From assembly GCA_963921335.3 (NCBI GenBank), contig CAWUFC020000001.1, forward strand, positions 1,736,001 to 1,800,000: a DNA stretch of 64,000 nt, in the 5' to 3' direction. The translations under genes were made by a program, and so were the position numbers. This stretch comes from CAWUFC02 sp963921335 (lineage in GTDB: Bacteria; Pseudomonadota; Gammaproteobacteria; Pseudomonadales; Halieaceae). A model generated the notes under the pieces. That model worked only from the letters and a program-made list of their open reading frames with translations. It did no database searches and had not been told where the DNA came from. This document shows positions 1 to 12,659 of this stretch, piece after piece (the first letter of the stretch is position 1; each line of letters begins with the position of its first letter).

Positions 1-1
1 G

Positions 2-202
2 CCCGCTATCGCCGCTGCCTCCATTCTGGCCAAGGTTCAGCGAGACAATGAAATGGTTGAGCTGGATGCACGTTTTCCCGGTTATGGCCTGGCCAAGCAT
101 AAGGGTTATCCCACCAAAGCCCATTTAAGTGCACTGAAAGAGCTGGGTGTCACAGAAATTCACCGTCGCTCCTTTGCCCCGGTCAAAGATTTGTTACCAT
201 GA
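2..202 (+). CDS. rnhB: Ribonuclease HII, C-terminal part (5' end outside window)
   Basis: The reading frame open from base 2 to a TGA at 200-202 encodes the last 66 residues of an RNase HII, the enzyme that cleaves the RNA strand of RNA/DNA hybrids and removes single misincorporated ribonucleotides from DNA. The visible AAASILAKVQRD segment and the following GYGLAKHKGYPTKAH stretch are typical of the C-terminal half of RnhB. The stop lies 3 bases before the dnaE start, as in the usual lpxB-rnhB-dnaE order of gammaproteobacteria. The catalytic DEDD residues nearer the N terminus lie outside the window. Confidence 0.9.
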   Translation, partial: PAIAAASILAKVQRDNEMVELDARFPGYGLAKHKGYPTKAHLSALKELGVTEIHRRSFAPVKDLLP

Positions 203-205
203 GTT

Positions 206-3700
<3,495 letters not shown>

Positions 3701-3762
3701 ATTCAGCTAGTTGACTAAAAGATTCGGGCGGAGTAGCCGGTGCGTCGAAGTGCAGCTTATTA

Positions 3763-3797
3763 ATTGAATTGACTTCAGTTCAATAAAAATCTAGGAT
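3763..3797 (+). promoter_or_regulatory. Sigma70-type promoter with overlapping dyad operator upstream of the TetR gene
   Basis: A 22-bp imperfect palindrome at 3763-3784 has outer arms ATTGAA and TTCAAT and inner TGA/TCA pairs around a CT centre. A -35 TTGACT (3769-3774) lies inside it and a -10 TAGGAT (3792-3797) follows after 17 bp. The position just upstream of a tetR gene and the dyad symmetry suggest autoregulation of the TetR-PhyH pair. The element is seen directly; its function is inferred. Confidence 0.6.
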
Positions 3798-3823
3798 GCC
3801 TCATCTGATGAGGGCCACTCGGC

Positions 3824-4426
3824 ATGTCCGCAAAACCAAAACGCAACCCGGAGCTCACGAGAGCACGTATCCTGGAGTCCGCCAGACAGTTGCTGGTAGA
3901 CGGTGAGGGTGCCTTTGAGATGTCCTGGGTAGCTCGAGCGGCCGGCGTGTCCCAGGGGCTTGCATACCACCATTTTGGTTCCAAGGAGGGTTTGCTCAGC
4001 GCCATCGTTAACGACTTCTACGACCGTATCGAGGCTGCTGTGCTGATGGTTCGGCTTGACGATATCCAGGATTGGGAAGTTCGCGAACGCCAGCGGGTAA
4101 AGAGCTACATCGACTTCCTCATTAGTGACCCGCTCGCCATCACCATCATCACCAGGCTTGCGGGCACACCAGCGGTTGCTGCGGTGGAGACTGAACGTTG
4201 GCAACGGCTGGTGGAAACGGGCGCCCGCAATATGGCTGACGGGCAGGCGAGGGGTTCGATCATCAGCACCAGCGAGCCGAGGCTGCTCGCTGCCATGACG
4301 CTGGGTGCCGTGCGCTCAGCGGTCACCAGTGAATTCACCAGCAGCGCTGCAACCGATGCAGCGCAACTCGCCGACACCATTTGGCACTATGTGCGCCGTG
4401 GGTTAGGCATGGAGGAACAATCATGA
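3824..4426 (+). CDS. TetR/AcrR-family transcriptional regulator
   Basis: A 200-residue one-component repressor. The N-terminal helix-turn-helix (about residues 12-58) reads TRARILESARQLLVDGEG, then VARAAGVSQGLAYHHFGSK, the classic TetR recognition helix. The C-terminal ligand/dimer domain has no recognisable specificity. Its stop overlaps the start of the downstream phytanoyl-CoA dioxygenase-like gene (ATGA at 4423-4426), so the two are cotranscribed, and a 22-bp dyad upstream is a candidate operator. The regulator probably senses the substrate or product of that dioxygenase, but the ligand cannot be read from sequence. Confidence 0.9.
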   Translation: MSAKPKRNPELTRARILESARQLLVDGEGAFEMSWVARAAGVSQGLAYHHFGSKEGLLSAIVNDFYDRIEAAVLMVRLDDIQDWEVRERQRVKSYIDFLISDPLAITIITRLAGTPAVAAVETERWQRLVETGARNMADGQARGSIISTSEPRLLAAMTLGAVRSAVTSEFTSSAATDAAQLADTIWHYVRRGLGMEEQS

Positions 4427-5313
4427 GTAACACTACATCCGGCCGCAATGACTGGCGATTTCGCCAGGTCGATTCAATGGGCGATTATTTCCAGGCAGAT
4501 CTTGCGCGCACGCACCCCGCGACCCGCAGCGAGACGGCATTGGCTGTCGATCAGGCGCTGGTTGATGCGCAGCAGGACATTCTGCTTCGCGATGGCTACA
4601 TCATTCTCGAGGACATGGTCACCCAGGAGCAGATGCAGGCACTGCGCGACCAGGCGGCACCACACCTGGATCATGTAGGGCGGAACTCCTTTGAAGGGGA
4701 ATTGACTCAACGCATCTATGGCCTTCCTGAAAAACTGCGCGCGGCAGACCCGTTTATTGTGCATCCGCTGATACTGGCCCACCTCGACCGCTTGCTGATG
4801 CCCAACTACCTGCTGTCACAGGCACAGGTGATCAATATCAAAACCGGTTCACCGGCCCAGCCCCTGCACATCGATGATGGCTTTTATCCTATTGCGCGAC
4901 CGCGGCCCGCATTCAGTGTCGCCACGGTGTTTGCTATTGACGACTTTACCGAAGACAACGGTGCGACTGTGGCCATTCCCGGTAGCCACCGATGGGGCGA
5001 GGAGCGTGGCCCGGAAGCCGAGGGTGAGCGCGTTAAGGCTGTGATGCCGGCTGGTTCCTGTATCCTGTTTCTGGGCAATCTATGGCACGGGGGTGGCGAG
5101 AACAACAGTGGCGCAGATCGCCTCGCGCTGACCTGTCAGTATTGCGAGCCCTGGGCCCGCACCCAGGAAAACTACTTTCTATCCGTGTCCAAAGAGACCG
5201 CCGCCAATGTCTCAGAGGATCTGCGCCGGATGCTGGGATACTCCATTTACCCGCCCTTTATGGGCATGGTGAATGGTATGCACCCCAAGCGCAGCCTGCC
5301 CGAAGCGGAATAA
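4423..5313 (+). CDS. Phytanoyl-CoA dioxygenase (PhyH) family Fe(II)/2-oxoglutarate oxygenase
   Basis: A 296-residue member of the PhyH family, whose members hydroxylate substrates using Fe(II), O2 and 2-oxoglutarate. The facial triad is visible as H149-x-D151 in LHIDDGFY and the distal H222 in LWHGGGENN. An arginine is expected about 10 residues further on to bind 2-oxoglutarate; the nearby GADRLALT segment fits. The ATG at 4423 is chosen because GGAGG lies at 4411-4415 and it overlaps the tetR stop. A TTG-initiated extension to 4381 would lie inside tetR. The substrate is unknown; branched or fatty acyl compounds are plausible given the window's other lipid-oxidation genes. Confidence 0.88.
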   Translation: MSNTTSGRNDWRFRQVDSMGDYFQADLARTHPATRSETALAVDQALVDAQQDILLRDGYIILEDMVTQEQMQALRDQAAPHLDHVGRNSFEGELTQRIYGLPEKLRAADPFIVHPLILAHLDRLLMPNYLLSQAQVINIKTGSPAQPLHIDDGFYPIARPRPAFSVATVFAIDDFTEDNGATVAIPGSHRWGEERGPEAEGERVKAVMPAGSCILFLGNLWHGGGENNSGADRLALTCQYCEPWARTQENYFLSVSKETAANVSEDLRRMLGYSIYPPFMGMVNGMHPKRSLPEAE

Positions 5314-5447
5314 CATTCGGGTCTGGCGGGCGGTTTGTCAGTGAACGCTGTCAACATAGAAATGCCGTTTGGGCCTATCGGCTGCTGGCTCGGCGCAGTG
5401 CCACAGTGTAGAATTGCCGCCCATATTCATCAGGGAATGTGCCCTTT

Positions 5448-6395
5448 ATGAACCCCAATTTCCTCGACTTTGAGCAGCCCATTGCTGAACTGGAAGTCAA
5501 AATTGAAGAGCTGCAGTTGGTTGGCTCTGACAACGACATCAATATCAGCGAGGAAATTGCGACTCTTCGTGAAAAGAGCACCAAGCTGACCGAGAAGATC
5601 TATTCCAACCTCACGTCCTGGGACATTGTGAAGGTGGCGCGCCACCCACAACGCCCCTACACGCTGGACTACATCCCACGTATTTTTACCGAGTTCCAGG
5701 AGTTACACGGAGACCGTCATTTTGCTGATGACAATTCTATCGTCGGCGGGCTGGCGCGTCTTGATGGTGAACCGGTGATGGTGATCGGTCAGGAAAAGGG
5801 CCGCAGCGTGCAGGATAAAGTCGCTCGCAATTTCGGTATGCCCAAGCCAGAGGGCTATCGCAAGGCCCTGCGCCTGATGGAAATGGCTGAACGCTTCAAG
5901 GTGCCGGTGGTCACGCTGATTGATACGCCGGGGGCCTACCCGGGCATCGACTCCGAGGAGCGTGGTATCTCCGAGGCAATCGCCCAAAATCTTGCTGTCA
6001 TGTCTCGCCTGCAGACGCCCGTGGTTTGCGTGGTCATCGGTGAAGGCAGCTCCGGGGGTGCATTGGGCATCGGGGTCGGCGATCACCTCGCGATGTTGCA
6101 GTACGCCACCTATTTTGTGATCTCGCCGGAAGGCTGCGCCAATATCATCTGGAAAACCTCCGAGAAGGCGGCAGATGCTGCCGAGGCGATGGGCGTGACC
6201 TCCAGCGTGTTGGAGGATTTGGGTATTGTGGATGCCACCATCGAAGAACCGCTGGGCGGAGCCCATCGCGATATCGATGAAATGGCCGGTCGCATCAAGG
6301 CTCACTTGAGCGGCGTGCTGGAACAGCTTAGGGCAATGCCCACCGAGCAAATGCTCGAACAGCGTTACCAGCGCCTGATGTCCTACGGAAACTAG
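5448..6395 (+). CDS. accA: Acetyl-CoA carboxylase carboxyltransferase subunit alpha
   Basis: A 315-residue AccA. With AccD it transfers the carboxyl group from carboxybiotin to acetyl-CoA to make malonyl-CoA for fatty acid synthesis. The start MNPNFLDFEQPIAELE, the GDRHFADD segment and the crotonase-fold glycine-rich loop GEGSSGGALGIG are family signatures. The ATG at 5448 has AGGGA about 11 bases upstream; an in-frame GTG at 5439 lies too close to it to be used. The position between dnaE and tilS matches many gammaproteobacteria, here separated from dnaE by the TetR-PhyH insertion. Confidence 0.97.
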   Translation: MNPNFLDFEQPIAELEVKIEELQLVGSDNDINISEEIATLREKSTKLTEKIYSNLTSWDIVKVARHPQRPYTLDYIPRIFTEFQELHGDRHFADDNSIVGGLARLDGEPVMVIGQEKGRSVQDKVARNFGMPKPEGYRKALRLMEMAERFKVPVVTLIDTPGAYPGIDSEERGISEAIAQNLAVMSRLQTPVVCVVIGEGSSGGALGIGVGDHLAMLQYATYFVISPEGCANIIWKTSEKAADAAEAMGVTSSVLEDLGIVDATIEEPLGGAHRDIDEMAGRIKAHLSGVLEQLRAMPTEQMLEQRYQRLMSYGN

Positions 6396-6410
6396 TCCGG
6401 GGGGACAAAC

Positions 6411-7673
6411 ATGTCCCTTGATCTAAGCGCATTCAAAGCCTGCCTGGAGCCACACTTGCAAAGCCCAAGGTGGCTCATCGCCTATAGCGGTGGCGTCGAT
6501 TCGACGGCACTGCTGTATGCCCTGTGGCTGTGGTCGAAAGAGCAGCAACTGCCTGAGCTAGTCGCTTTCCACGTCAACCATCACCTCAGTCCGCTGTCCA
6601 CGGACTGGCAGCGACACTGTGCCGCGCAGTGTGAGGCGCTGGGCATCAGCTTGATTGAGCACGAGGTGCAGGTCGAGATTGACGGTTACGGCAAAGAGGC
6701 GGCTGCGCGGGATGCACGCTATGAGCTTTTCATTGAAGAGCTTCGTGCCGATGAATTGTTGTTGCTCGCCCATCACAGTGACGACCAGGCGGAGACGCTG
6801 TTACTTCGCTTGATGCGTGGCGCTGGTCTTGAAGGATTGACGGCAATGCCCCAGGTTCGCGCCATTGGCGCGGGTATGTTGGCGCGACCGCTGTTGCCCT
6901 ACAGCCGGGAGCAGTTGCGGGCTTGGGCCGTGCAGCAGGGCCTCGACTGGATCGAAGACGATACCAATGTCGATACCAGCATCGACCGAAATTTTCTGCG
7001 CCATGATGTCCTGCCGATACTGGAGCAGCGCTGGCCCGCCTACCGCGGCAATATGCTCAAGGCTATCGATAACCTGATCGACAACCAACAGCTGCTGCAG
7101 CGCTATCTGCAGCCACAATTGGAAGCCCGTGCCGGCCTGGCTTACGGCGTGCCGACCCTCTCGCTGGCCGGTTGGGAACAGCTGGATGGCATTGAACAGG
7201 CGGCGCTGTTGCGGAGCTGGTTGCAGTTACATCAATGCCCCCTGCCTGACCGTTCGGTGCTCACCGAATTTCTGCGGCAAGTAGTTGAGTCGCAGCCCGG
7301 GGCCCAACCAGAGCTGAGGCGTCCCGAGTACTGCGTCAGTCGTTATCGTGAGCAATTGTTTTTGCGAAATAGTGCACATCCGCCGCAGCCCTGCCTGCAG
7401 CGCGTGCCCGGTGGGGGCATCAACCCGGCGCTGGAACCAGAGCTCTCGATTGTGAGTCGTCGCGGGGGCGAGCGCTGTCAGCCCAGCGGTCGCAGCCGCA
7501 GCCAGAGCCTGAAGAAACTGCTGCAGGAATACGGTCTGCCGACCTGGCAGCGAGAGGCACTGCCGCTGGTGGTGAATGCCAATGGCGACATCGTGGCGGT
7601 GGCAGATTTGTGGGTTTGCAGCGGCTTTGAAGCGGGGCAGGGGGAGGCGGGTTTGCAGCTGGTCTGGCGTTGA
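6411..7673 (+). CDS. tilS: tRNA(Ile)-lysidine synthetase
   Basis: A 420-residue N-type ATP pyrophosphatase that converts C34 of the CAU-anticodon tRNA(Ile) to lysidine, changing codon reading from AUG to AUA. The PP-loop SGGVDST is at residues 26-32. The catalytic domain is followed by the TilS substrate-binding domain, with the C-terminal LKKLLQEYGLPTWQRE signature near residues 365-380. It starts 15 bases after accA, giving the usual accA-tilS pair. Confidence 0.96.
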   Translation: MSLDLSAFKACLEPHLQSPRWLIAYSGGVDSTALLYALWLWSKEQQLPELVAFHVNHHLSPLSTDWQRHCAAQCEALGISLIEHEVQVEIDGYGKEAAARDARYELFIEELRADELLLLAHHSDDQAETLLLRLMRGAGLEGLTAMPQVRAIGAGMLARPLLPYSREQLRAWAVQQGLDWIEDDTNVDTSIDRNFLRHDVLPILEQRWPAYRGNMLKAIDNLIDNQQLLQRYLQPQLEARAGLAYGVPTLSLAGWEQLDGIEQAALLRSWLQLHQCPLPDRSVLTEFLRQVVESQPGAQPELRRPEYCVSRYREQLFLRNSAHPPQPCLQRVPGGGINPALEPELSIVSRRGGERCQPSGRSRSQSLKKLLQEYGLPTWQREALPLVVNANGDIVAVADLWVCSGFEAGQGEAGLQLVWR

Positions 7674-7823
7674 GGGCCATGCACTCTTCTGTTAAACTGG
7701 CGTCCCATCTTTGGCGCGGCCGCAACCGCCTGGTTTGGGCTGCTGCTGTCGATCAAGCTGTTGTTTAAGCTGACATCGGGTTAGCCCGGTGAGTCGTCCA
7801 CAAATAGCTAAATAAGGCTTTTC

Positions 7824-9455
7824 ATGACGCGTTTTGTCTTCGTCACAGGTGGTGTTGTTTCCTCTCTCGGGAAAGGCATTGCCGCCGCTTCTCTGGCCGC
7901 AATTCTTGAAGACCGCGGCCTCAAAGTAACCCTGCTCAAGCTCGATCCCTACATCAATGTGGATCCGGGTACGATGGCGCCCTCCCAGCACGGCGAGGTG
8001 TTCGTCACCGAAGACGGGGCCGAAACTGACCTCGACCTGGGACACTATGAGCGGTTTACCCACGCCACCATGAAGCAGGGTAATAACTTCACCACCGGTC
8101 GGGTTTACAACGAGGTGCTGCGCAAGGAGCGCCGCGGTGATTACCTGGGCGCCACTGTGCAGGTGATTCCCCACATTACCGACGAGATCAAACGCCGGGT
8201 GCTGGAAGGCGCCAACGGTGCGGATATTGCCGTGGTGGAGATTGGCGGTACAGTGGGTGACATTGAAGGTCTGCCGTTCCTGGAAGCCGCTCGCCAGCTC
8301 AAGGTTGAGTTGGGGCACAGCCGGGCTTTGCTGATGCACCTGACCCTGGTGCCCTACATCGCCGCAGCCGGCGAAATCAAAACCAAGCCGACCCAGCACT
8401 CGGTGAAAGAACTGCGTTCTATTGGTATGCAGCCGGATATTCTGCTGTGCCGTTGTGAGGTAGAGATTGAGCCCGGTGCCTGCAAGAAAATCGCGCTGTT
8501 CACAAACGTGGAAGAGCGTGCGGTTATCCCGCTGCTGGATGCGGATTCCATCTACGAAATTCCCGCCATGCTCAACTCTTATGGCCTCGATGATATCGTT
8601 GTCGATCGTTTCGGGCTGGAGTGCCCCAAACCGGACCTGAGCGAATGGGACGAGGTGCTTCGCGGTGAGATTGAGGCAGACAAAGATGTCACCATCGCCA
8701 TGGTGGGCAAGTACATGGATTTGCTGGATGCCTACAAATCCCTGAACGAGTCACTCAAGCATGCAGGCATCCAGACCCTGTCGCGAGTCAATATCATGCA
8801 TATCGATTCCGAGCGCATCATCGACGAGGGCGTGGAACTGATCGCCAACGCCGATGCGATCCTGGTGCCGGGTGGCTTTGGTGAGCGCGGGGTAGAAGGC
8901 AAGATACGTGCGGTTCAATACGCGAGGGAGAACAACATTCCCTACCTGGGTATTTGCCTGGGCATGCAGGTGGCTATCATTGAGTACGCCCGCAATGTGC
9001 TCGGACTGAGCGGTGCAAATAGCACCGAGTTTGACCTGGAATGCAGTGACCCCGTGATCGGCTTGATTACCGAGTGGCAGAACGCCGACGGCACTACCGA
9101 AATTCGCAGCGCTGATTCTGACCTAGGCGGCACCATGCGCCTGGGCGCCCAGGCATGCCACCTGGTAGAGGGCAGCCGCAGTCGAGAAGTTTATGGCGCT
9201 GAAACCATCACTGAACGCCATCGTCACCGTTGGGAGTTCAACAACAACTATGCCGATGCATTGCAGGATGCCGGCATGAAGATTGCCGGCTGGTCCGCAG
9301 ACCGCTCACTGGTTGAGATGGTTGAGCTGCCCGATCACCCCTGGTTTGTAGCCTGTCAGTTCCACCCGGAATTTACATCGCGGCCACGTGGCGGGCATCC
9401 TCTGTTTACCGGCTTCGTCAAAGCTGCCTTGGCGCAGCAACAGGAGAAAACCTGA
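7824..9455 (+). CDS. pyrG: CTP synthase
   Basis: A 543-residue enzyme that aminates UTP to CTP with glutamine as nitrogen donor. The N-terminal amidoligase domain begins TRFVFVTGGVVSSLGKG and contains the DPYINVDPGTM signature. The C-terminal class I glutamine amidotransferase has the nucleophile C378 in GICLGMQ and the His-Glu pair in FHPEF. It heads the pyrG-kdsA-eno-ftsB run. The 150-bp space from tilS must hold its promoter, but no clear -35/-10 pair stands out. Confidence 0.98.
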   Translation: MTRFVFVTGGVVSSLGKGIAAASLAAILEDRGLKVTLLKLDPYINVDPGTMAPSQHGEVFVTEDGAETDLDLGHYERFTHATMKQGNNFTTGRVYNEVLRKERRGDYLGATVQVIPHITDEIKRRVLEGANGADIAVVEIGGTVGDIEGLPFLEAARQLKVELGHSRALLMHLTLVPYIAAAGEIKTKPTQHSVKELRSIGMQPDILLCRCEVEIEPGACKKIALFTNVEERAVIPLLDADSIYEIPAMLNSYGLDDIVVDRFGLECPKPDLSEWDEVLRGEIEADKDVTIAMVGKYMDLLDAYKSLNESLKHAGIQTLSRVNIMHIDSERIIDEGVELIANADAILVPGGFGERGVEGKIRAVQYARENNIPYLGICLGMQVAIIEYARNVLGLSGANSTEFDLECSDPVIGLITEWQNADGTTEIRSADSDLGGTMRLGAQACHLVEGSRSREVYGAETITERHRHRWEFNNNYADALQDAGMKIAGWSADRSLVEMVELPDHPWFVACQFHPEFTSRPRGGHPLFTGFVKAALAQQQEKT

Positions 9456-9457
9456 TC

Positions 9458-10309
9458 ATGTCCAATCGCGTCATTGAAATCGCCGGTCTCGAAGTAGCCA
9501 ATGATCGGCCCTTTACCCTGTTCGGCGGTGTCAATGTGCTGGAGAGCCGCGACTTTGCCTTGCAGGTTGCCGAGGTTTACGTGGAGGTGTGCGCACGCCT
9601 GGGTATTCCCTACGTCTTCAAAGCCTCCTATGACAAAGCCAATCGTTCATCCATTCACAGCTTTCGTGGCCCTGGTATGGAAGAAGGCCTGGAAATCCTT
9701 GCGGCGGTAAAAGCTGAATTTGGCGTGCCGGTGATTACCGATGTTCATGAGCCCGATCAGCCCGCGCCTGTTGCCGAAGTCTGTGACGTGATTCAGCTGC
9801 CGGCCTTTTTGGCACGCCAGACCGACCTTGTGCGCGCCATGGCTGACACCGGTGCGGTCATTAACATCAAAAAGCCGCAATTCCTAAGCCCAGGTCAGAT
9901 GGGCAATATCGCCGAGAAGTTCGCCGAGTGTGGGAATGAGAAGATTATGCTCTGTGAGCGCGGTACCCAGTTGGGCTACGACAACCTCGTGGTCGATATG
10001 CTCGGTTTCCGCACCATGATTGACGTCAGCAAAGGCGCCCCCCTGATCTTTGATGTGACCCATGCCCTGCAATGTCGCGATCCCCTTGGTGCTGCCTCGG
10101 GCGGTCGCCGTGCCCAGGTCGCTGAGTTGGGTCGGGCAGGCCTGGTTGTGGGCATCGCGGGTTTGTTCCTGGAGTCCCACCCGGATCCGGACAAAGCCAA
10201 GTGCGACGGCCCCAGTGCGCTTCCCCTGGATCAGTTGGAGGCGTTCCTCACCCACATGAAGGCAGTGGACGACACGGTAAAAGCGTTGCCGGCCCTGGCT
10301 ATCAGTTAA
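9458..10309 (+). CDS. kdsA: 2-dehydro-3-deoxyphosphooctonate (KDO 8-phosphate) aldolase
   Basis: A 283-residue enzyme that condenses phosphoenolpyruvate with arabinose 5-phosphate to form KDO 8-phosphate for the lipopolysaccharide inner core. Signatures include KASYDKANRSS, INIKKPQFLSP and the HALQCRDP segment. The ATG starts 3 bases after the pyrG stop, so the two are cotranscribed. It indicates an outer membrane with KDO-type LPS. Confidence 0.97.
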   Translation: MSNRVIEIAGLEVANDRPFTLFGGVNVLESRDFALQVAEVYVEVCARLGIPYVFKASYDKANRSSIHSFRGPGMEEGLEILAAVKAEFGVPVITDVHEPDQPAPVAEVCDVIQLPAFLARQTDLVRAMADTGAVINIKKPQFLSPGQMGNIAEKFAECGNEKIMLCERGTQLGYDNLVVDMLGFRTMIDVSKGAPLIFDVTHALQCRDPLGAASGGRRAQVAELGRAGLVVGIAGLFLESHPDPDKAKCDGPSALPLDQLEAFLTHMKAVDDTVKALPALAIS

Positions 10310-10351
10310 CATTACTATCTCTGCTATTACATTTTTACGGAGTACCATCAG

Positions 10352-11644
10352 ATGAGCACGATTGCCGATGTGCAGGGCTTTGAGGTCCTGGATTCGCGCG
10401 GAAACCCTACTGTACAGGCGGATGTCGTCCTGGCTGACGGCAGCGTTGGCAGTGCCTGCGCCCCCTCTGGCGCGTCCACAGGTTCGCGCGAGGCCCTCGA
10501 ACTTCGTGACGGCGATGCCGGCCGTTACCTGGGTAAAGGGGTGCTCAAGGCTGTGGGCCATGTCAACGGTGCCATTGCCGACCTGCTTAAGGGACGGGAC
10601 GCGCTGGATCAGCGCGGTCTGGACCAGGCCATGATTGATGCCGATGGTACTGACAATAAGGCCCAGTTTGGCGCCAATGCCATTCTGGCCGTGTCACTGG
10701 CTGCTGCCAAAGCAGCGGCGATCAGTCGCGGCGTACCCTTGTACGAACACATAGCCACCATCAACGGCACTGATGAGTACAGCATGCCGGTACCGATGAT
10801 GAATATCCTCAATGGTGGTGAGCATGCCGACAATAACGTCGACATTCAGGAATTCATGGTGCAGCCGGTTGCAGCACCCAGCTTCTCAGAGGCGCTGCGT
10901 GCCGGTGCTGAAATTTTCCACCAGTTGAAGAAGGTGCTGTCATCGCAGGGCCTTAATACCGCGGTTGGTGATGAAGGTGGCTTTGCCCCTAACTTGCCTT
11001 CCAACGAGGCGGCGCTGGCGGTCATTGCCGAAGCGGTGGAAGGTGCCGGGTACAAATTAGGTTCAGACATCACCCTGGCGTTGGACTGCGCCGCATCGGA
11101 ATTTTATCGCGATGGTGTGTATGACCTCAGCGGTGAAGGTGCAAAGTATAGTGGCAGCGAATTTGCCGACTATCTGGCTGATTTGTCTGATCGCTATCCC
11201 ATTATTTCTATCGAAGACGGCATGGATGAGTCCGACTGGGACAGCTGGAAGATTCTGACCGATAAAATCGGCGATCGCGTGCAACTGGTGGGCGATGACC
11301 TGTTTGTCACCAATACGCGCATTCTTGGCGAGGGCATCGAAAAGGGTGTGGGCAACTCTATCCTGATCAAGTTCAACCAGATCGGCAGCCTCAGCGAAAC
11401 CCTGGATGCCATTGCGATGGCCAAAGAAGCTGGTTACACCGCAGTGATTTCGCACCGCTCCGGTGAGACGGAGGACGCCACTATTGCTGATCTGGCCGTT
11501 GCCACCGCGGCCGGTCAGATTAAAACCGGCTCCCTGTGTCGCTCAGACCGGGTGGCCAAGTACAATCGCCTGCTGCGTATAGAGGCAGCACTGGGCGCAT
11601 CTGCGCCCTATCGTGGGCGCGATGAGTTTAAAGCGGTCGGCTAG
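10352..11644 (+). CDS. eno: Enolase
   Basis: A 430-residue phosphopyruvate hydratase (2-phosphoglycerate to phosphoenolpyruvate) of glycolysis and, in many gammaproteobacteria, a component of the RNA degradosome. Visible signatures are the N-terminal ILDSRGNPT-like loop (here VLDSRGNPTVQAD), GASTGSREALELRD, the Mg-binding SIEDGMDESDW segment and the C-terminal ISHRSGETED. It lies between kdsA and ftsB as in E. coli and Pseudomonas. The start at 10352 is preceded by CGGAG at 10339-10343. Confidence 0.98.
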   Translation: MSTIADVQGFEVLDSRGNPTVQADVVLADGSVGSACAPSGASTGSREALELRDGDAGRYLGKGVLKAVGHVNGAIADLLKGRDALDQRGLDQAMIDADGTDNKAQFGANAILAVSLAAAKAAAISRGVPLYEHIATINGTDEYSMPVPMMNILNGGEHADNNVDIQEFMVQPVAAPSFSEALRAGAEIFHQLKKVLSSQGLNTAVGDEGGFAPNLPSNEAALAVIAEAVEGAGYKLGSDITLALDCAASEFYRDGVYDLSGEGAKYSGSEFADYLADLSDRYPIISIEDGMDESDWDSWKILTDKIGDRVQLVGDDLFVTNTRILGEGIEKGVGNSILIKFNQIGSLSETLDAIAMAKEAGYTAVISHRSGETEDATIADLAVATAAGQIKTGSLCRSDRVAKYNRLLRIEAALGASAPYRGRDEFKAVG

Positions 11645-11674
11645 CGACGGCCGTTTTGCCAGGGTCCGGTTGCG

Positions 11675-11965
11675 ATGAAGTGGCTGGCCCTGGCGCTGTT
11701 GGCACTCCTTTTGTTCCTGCAGTACCGGCTCTGGTTTCCCGAGGGCAGCAAGGCCGAGTTGGCTCGACTGCGCGCCGAGATTCAGCAGCAGGAACAGCAC
11801 AATCTTGAATTGCAGGCGCGTAACCGCGAACTGGAGCTGGAAGTGCTTGAACTGCAGTCCGGACTTGAGAGCATTGAAGAGCGTGCCCGGGAAGACCTGG
11901 GTTTGATCAAGGAAGGCGAGGTGTACTACCAGGTCGTGGACGAGAGTGAGGCCGATGAGCGCTGA
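11675..11965 (+). CDS. ftsB: Cell division protein FtsB
   Basis: A 96-residue bitopic inner-membrane protein of the FtsQLB divisome complex. A short cytoplasmic start is followed by one transmembrane helix (residues 3-20, LALALLALLLFLQYRLWF), then a periplasmic coiled coil rich in Glu, Gln and Leu (about 26-70). Length and architecture match FtsB, as does the position between eno and ispD. Its end overlaps the ispD start by 11 bases. Confidence 0.93.
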   Translation: MKWLALALLALLLFLQYRLWFPEGSKAELARLRAEIQQQEQHNLELQARNRELELEVLELQSGLESIEERAREDLGLIKEGEVYYQVVDESEADER

Positions 11966-12659
11966 GAAGTATTTTGCCGTCGTACCTGCAGCAGGTGTCG
12001 GTGCGCGGATGGGTGCGGAACTGCCAAAGCAGTATTTGCAATGCGCTGGCCGCGCCGTGATTGAACATACACTGCAGCGCCTGTTGGCTTTTCCCCTGTT
12101 GGAGCAAATCGTGGTGGCTCTGTCAGCCGAGGACATCTGGTTTGGGGGGCTGCCCATTTCGAGCCGTGCGGGGCTGAGTACCTGTATCGGTGGCAGTACC
12201 CGGGCCGCATCAGTGCTCGCCGGGCTGGAGGCACTGTCCGCTCATGCCGGTCCCGATGACTGGGTATTGGTCCATGACGCTGCCCGTCCCTGTATAAGCA
12301 GCGCCGATCTCGAGCGTTTGATGAATGAATTGGCAGAGGATCCTTGTGGCGGGTTGTTGGCCGCTCCTGTGGCGGATACGGTCAAATTGTCTGACGCAGG
12401 GCAGCGCGTCTCGGCCACCCTTGATCGCAGCACGCTCTGGTTGGCTCAGACTCCCCAGATGTTTCGCTATGGCCTGCTGTGTGAGTCACTCCTTTCGGCC
12501 CTGGCTTCACAGGCAGCAGTGACCGACGAAGCCATGGCAGTTGAGTTGGCGGGTCATTCGCCGAAGCTGGTCGCAGGCAGTGCGGCCAATCTTAAAATTA
12601 CCCGCCCGGCGGACCTGGTGTTGGCTGAACAGTGGTTGTATCTGGAGGATCAGTCATGA
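11955..12659 (+). CDS. ispD: 2-C-methyl-D-erythritol 4-phosphate cytidylyltransferase
   Basis: A 234-residue enzyme of the MEP isoprenoid pathway that joins CTP and methylerythritol phosphate. The nucleotide-binding signature VPAAGVGARMGAELPKQYL is near the N terminus and VLVHDAARPC marks the substrate site. The ATG at 11955 (MSAEKYF) is chosen over an in-frame GTG at 11946. It overlaps ftsB upstream and ispF downstream, so ftsB-ispD-ispF-truD-pcm form one tightly packed transcript. Confidence 0.96.
   Translation: MSAEKYFAVVPAAGVGARMGAELPKQYLQCAGRAVIEHTLQRLLAFPLLEQIVVALSAEDIWFGGLPISSRAGLSTCIGGSTRAASVLAGLEALSAHAGPDDWVLVHDAARPCISSADLERLMNELAEDPCGGLLAAPVADTVKLSDAGQRVSATLDRSTLWLAQTPQMFRYGLLCESLLSALASQAAVTDEAMAVELAGHSPKLVAGSAANLKITRPADLVLAEQWLYLEDQS

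Noticed and set aside
4381..4422. TTG start for the PhyH protein at 4381.
   Set aside because: It lies inside tetR; ATG 4423 has GGAGG and the usual ATGA overlap.
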